64,000 bases of DNA from Pseudomonadota bacterium. Lineage in GTDB: Bacteria > Desulfobacterota > Desulfovibrionia > Desulfovibrionales > Desulfovibrionaceae. The translations under genes were made by a program, and so were the position numbers. Every line of letters starts with the position of its first letter. The first letter of the stretch is position 1. Of this stretch, positions 61,317 to 64,000 are shown piece after piece. The stretch lies in assembly GCA_023411815.1 (NCBI GenBank), contig JAEYOJ010000003.1:1-64000 (forward strand). Reading direction: 5' to 3'. The notes below the pieces were generated by a model, which searched no databases, was not told the DNA's origin, and saw only the letters and a list, made by a program, of their open reading frames with translations.

Positions 61317-63284
61317 TCAGGACTCCCTTGCCTGAGACAGCCAGATTGTGAAGGACTCATCGCCCGGAACCGGCCAGGGTTTGCCCGCGGCCGGCTGTTG
61401 CTTGGCGACAATCGAGCCGTCCCCCTGGAGTTGCGGGATACGGCCGCTGCGCGCCAGGATCTCCACGGCCTTGCGCAGTTCCATGCCACGCAGGTCAGGA
61501 ACCGTGTCCGCCGAGAGGGGTTTGTTGGCCAGCCGCACCCGGCCGTCGGCGGCCGGGCCCGCCACGGGGGCCATAGATGCCATGGCCGTGGCGGTCGCAA
61601 GCACTTCTTCGGGCAGAACGCCGTAGTAGGCCAGGGTCTTGATGGCCACGTCGCGCACCACCGGCGCGGCCACTAGGCCGCCGTAATATTGCTCCTTGGT
61701 CGGTTCGTCCAGCACTGCCACCACGAGATAGCGGGGCCGGTCGCCGGGCACGAGGCCGGCGAAGGAGGAGATATAGCCGCTGCCGTAGCCGCCCTCGGCG
61801 CTGGCCTTCTGGGCCGTGCCGGTCTTGCCGCCCACCACCAGGCCCGGAATCCGGGCCGATTTGCCCGTGCCCTGATCCACAGCCTTCACCAGCATGGCCC
61901 GCACGGCCTGGGCCACCTCGGGAGAAATGATCTGCCTGATCTCGGGCTCCGGCGAAGCCGGGGATTTGGCCAGCCGGAGGGGCCTGCTCTGCCCGTCGGC
62001 CGCCAGCACCAGATAGGCCTGGGTAAGCTGGAGCACCGTCACGCCGACGCCCTGGCCGAAGGAAGCCGCGGCCGTGTCGATCTCGTTCCACTGCACATGG
62101 GGGCGGATGAGCCCGCGGCTCTCGGCGGACAGGGGCAGATTACTGGGACGGCCGAAACCCAGCGCGGACATGTAGCTCGAATAACGTTCGGCGCCCAGTT
62201 CCAGACCAAGCTTGGCCGAACCGATATTGGAGGACAGGCTGAGCACGTCGGATACGGACAGCTCACCATAAGGATGCGTGTCGCGGATGATCTTGCTGCG
62301 CAGACGCCAGCGGCCGTTCTCGCAGAACACCGGATCCGAGGGGCGGTGCAGCCCCTCCTCGAGCACCGCCGCGATGAGGAACGGCTTCATGGTCGAGCCC
62401 GGCTCGATGATGTCCAGAGCCAGCCGATTGCGCCAGCGGCTGGGCGACTTGCCCCGGTAGGCGTTGGGATTGAAGAACGGATAGCTGGCCCAGGCCAGAA
62501 TGTCGCCGCTAGGGACGTCGATGACGAGGCAACCGCCCCAGGAAGCTCCATACTGGGTCACGGCCCGTGCCAGGGCCGTTTCCGCCTCGGTCTGCACCTG
62601 CACGTCGATGGTCAGGCGCACGTCGCGCCCGTCGATATCCATCTCGCGCCCTTCGGCATCCAGGTAGAGCCTGTGCCCCGCTGCATCGCGGGCCAGCACT
62701 ATCTCGGCCGTGCGCCCGGCCAGTTCGCCGTCGAAAGACCGCTCCAGCCCCTCCAGGCCTTCTCCGTCCAGGCCGACGAAGCCAAGGAGAGGGCCGGCCA
62801 CATGGCCGTTGGGATAGAGCCTGGCGTACTCGGGCACCAAATGGATGCCCGGCAGCTTTTTCTGCCTGATCTTGGCCGCGGCCCGGTCGTCGATCTGCCT
62901 GGCCAGCCAGATGAAGTTTTTTTGGGAGCGCAACTTCTTGGCCAGCGAGTTCACCGGTTCACCCAGAATGGGCGAGAGCACCTGGGCCGCCTGCAAGGTA
63001 TCGGGAATCTCCAGGGGACGGGCGTAGACCGACTCGATGGGGATCGATTTGGCCAGGACGACGCCGTTCCGGTCATAAATCTCACCGCGCCGTCCGCGCT
63101 CGAACTCCGCGGAGAGGTGCTGACGCCTGGCCAGTTCGGAGTACTGCGGGCCCTTGACGATCTGGACCCAGCCGGCCCGGAGCCACAGCCCCAGCCAGGC
63201 AAACAGAAAGAAGGCCAGACCGACGATCAGTCTGCGCCTGCTCACGTCCTTCGCTTTGCCTGTTGTCAGCTGCATCGGAACCAT
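61317..63284 (-). CDS. ftsI: Septal transpeptidase FtsI (PBP3) with C-terminal PASTA domain
   Basis: The 655-residue class B penicillin-binding protein has one N-terminal membrane helix (LIVGLAFFLFAWLGLWLRA) and a dimerisation domain. The transpeptidase domain carries the active-site motif EPGSTMKPF (S297, K300), SSN at 351-353 and GGKTGTAQ (KTG at 487-489). Residues about 592-653 form a PASTA domain (VPDLRGMELRKAVEILARSG), common in Gram-positive and deltaproteobacterial septal PBPs but absent from E. coli FtsI. It crosslinks septal peptidoglycan with FtsW. ATG 63284 has GGAGAG upstream; the frame runs to 63437 inside ftsL. Confidence 0.94.
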   Translation of the reverse strand: MVPMQLTTGKAKDVSRRRLIVGLAFFLFAWLGLWLRAGWVQIVKGPQYSELARRQHLSAEFERGRRGEIYDRNGVVLAKSIPIESVYARPLEIPDTLQAAQVLSPILGEPVNSLAKKLRSQKNFIWLARQIDDRAAAKIRQKKLPGIHLVPEYARLYPNGHVAGPLLGFVGLDGEGLEGLERSFDGELAGRTAEIVLARDAAGHRLYLDAEGREMDIDGRDVRLTIDVQVQTEAETALARAVTQYGASWGGCLVIDVPSGDILAWASYPFFNPNAYRGKSPSRWRNRLALDIIEPGSTMKPFLIAAVLEEGLHRPSDPVFCENGRWRLRSKIIRDTHPYGELSVSDVLSLSSNIGSAKLGLELGAERYSSYMSALGFGRPSNLPLSAESRGLIRPHVQWNEIDTAAASFGQGVGVTVLQLTQAYLVLAADGQSRPLRLAKSPASPEPEIRQIISPEVAQAVRAMLVKAVDQGTGKSARIPGLVVGGKTGTAQKASAEGGYGSGYISSFAGLVPGDRPRYLVVAVLDEPTKEQYYGGLVAAPVVRDVAIKTLAYYGVLPEEVLATATAMASMAPVAGPAADGRVRLANKPLSADTVPDLRGMELRKAVEILARSGRIPQLQGDGSIVAKQQPAAGKPWPVPGDESFTIWLSQARES

Positions 63285-63325
63285 AGCTCTCCGGACTAGG
63301 CCGCTTTCAAGGCGAATCGGCTCGG

Positions 63326-64000
<675 letters not shown>

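Overview
The window is GC-rich, gene-dense DNA from what looks like a sulfate-reducing deltaproteobacterium of the Desulfovibrio/Desulfocurvibacter type. This is an inference from the gene set: Cache-type histidine kinases paired with short response regulators, several EF-hand proteins, a dcw cluster of deltaproteobacterial layout, a treZ-GH57-treY operon and a TtuA-type tRNA thiolase. No rRNA or respiratory marker gene is present to prove it.

Layout. 1-3.3 kb is a scarred region: the right end of an IS5-family element, a histidine kinase remnant cut by it, an intact histidine kinase/response regulator pair, a frameshifted response-regulator remnant, and a tRNA-Leu(CAA) with a terminator and a tandem 11-bp repeat next to it. 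3.3-7.8 kb is housekeeping: a DUF554 membrane protein, an ornithine cyclodeaminase-family enzyme, isocitrate dehydrogenase, a frameshifted CatB-like acetyltransferase and GmhB. 8-10.5 kb holds a six-EF-hand protein, two identical tRNA-Asp genes flanking marC, and a tRNA-Val. 10.7-15 kb carries conserved single genes (DUF1786, CsaA-like, lipase-like hydrolase, DUF445, an HU protein with a C-terminal extension, DUF493).

15.2-19.2 kb is an amino-acid ABC transporter operon (ATPase, binding protein, one 600-residue permease with two permease domains) ending in a short asparaginase-domain gene. Rho-independent hairpins sit between ATPase and binding protein, and between binding protein and permease. 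19.5-21.6 kb is a run of three exported EF-hand proteins. 21.7-24.3 kb holds mltG-ruvX and a membrane-anchored protein. 24.5-32.7 kb holds a fused beta-alpha succinyl-CoA-synthetase-type ligase, an Fe-S L-serine dehydratase, an O-methyltransferase, an exported unknown, a leaderless lysozyme-like protein and an HSL-type esterase.

32.9-37.6 kb holds a TtuA-like tRNA thiolase, a small ThiS/MoaD-like protein ending in SG, a CheY-like regulator, an M50 protease, trpS and two small hypothetical genes. 37.6-44.7 kb is the trehalose operon treZ-GH57/DUF3536-treY. 44.8-46 kb is ribB behind an FMN riboswitch. A 120-bp dispersed repeat, with a second copy at 20.9 kb, lies between the riboswitch and ribB. 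46.1-64 kb holds a small acidic protein, a radical SAM protein and, on the minus strand, an unbroken dcw cluster in the order rsmH-ftsL-ftsI-murE-murF-mraY-murD-ftsW-murG-murC-murB-ftsQ-ftsA-ftsZ. Many of its junctions overlap by four bases. The cluster encodes cytoplasmic peptidoglycan precursor synthesis, the lipid steps and the division machine.

I saw no CRISPR array, prophage or defence island. The most unusual items are the shared repeat abutting the FMN riboswitch, the TtuA/ThiS-like pair, the beta-alpha ligase fusion, the leaderless muramidase-like protein, and the decayed two-component locus beside the IS and tRNA-Leu.
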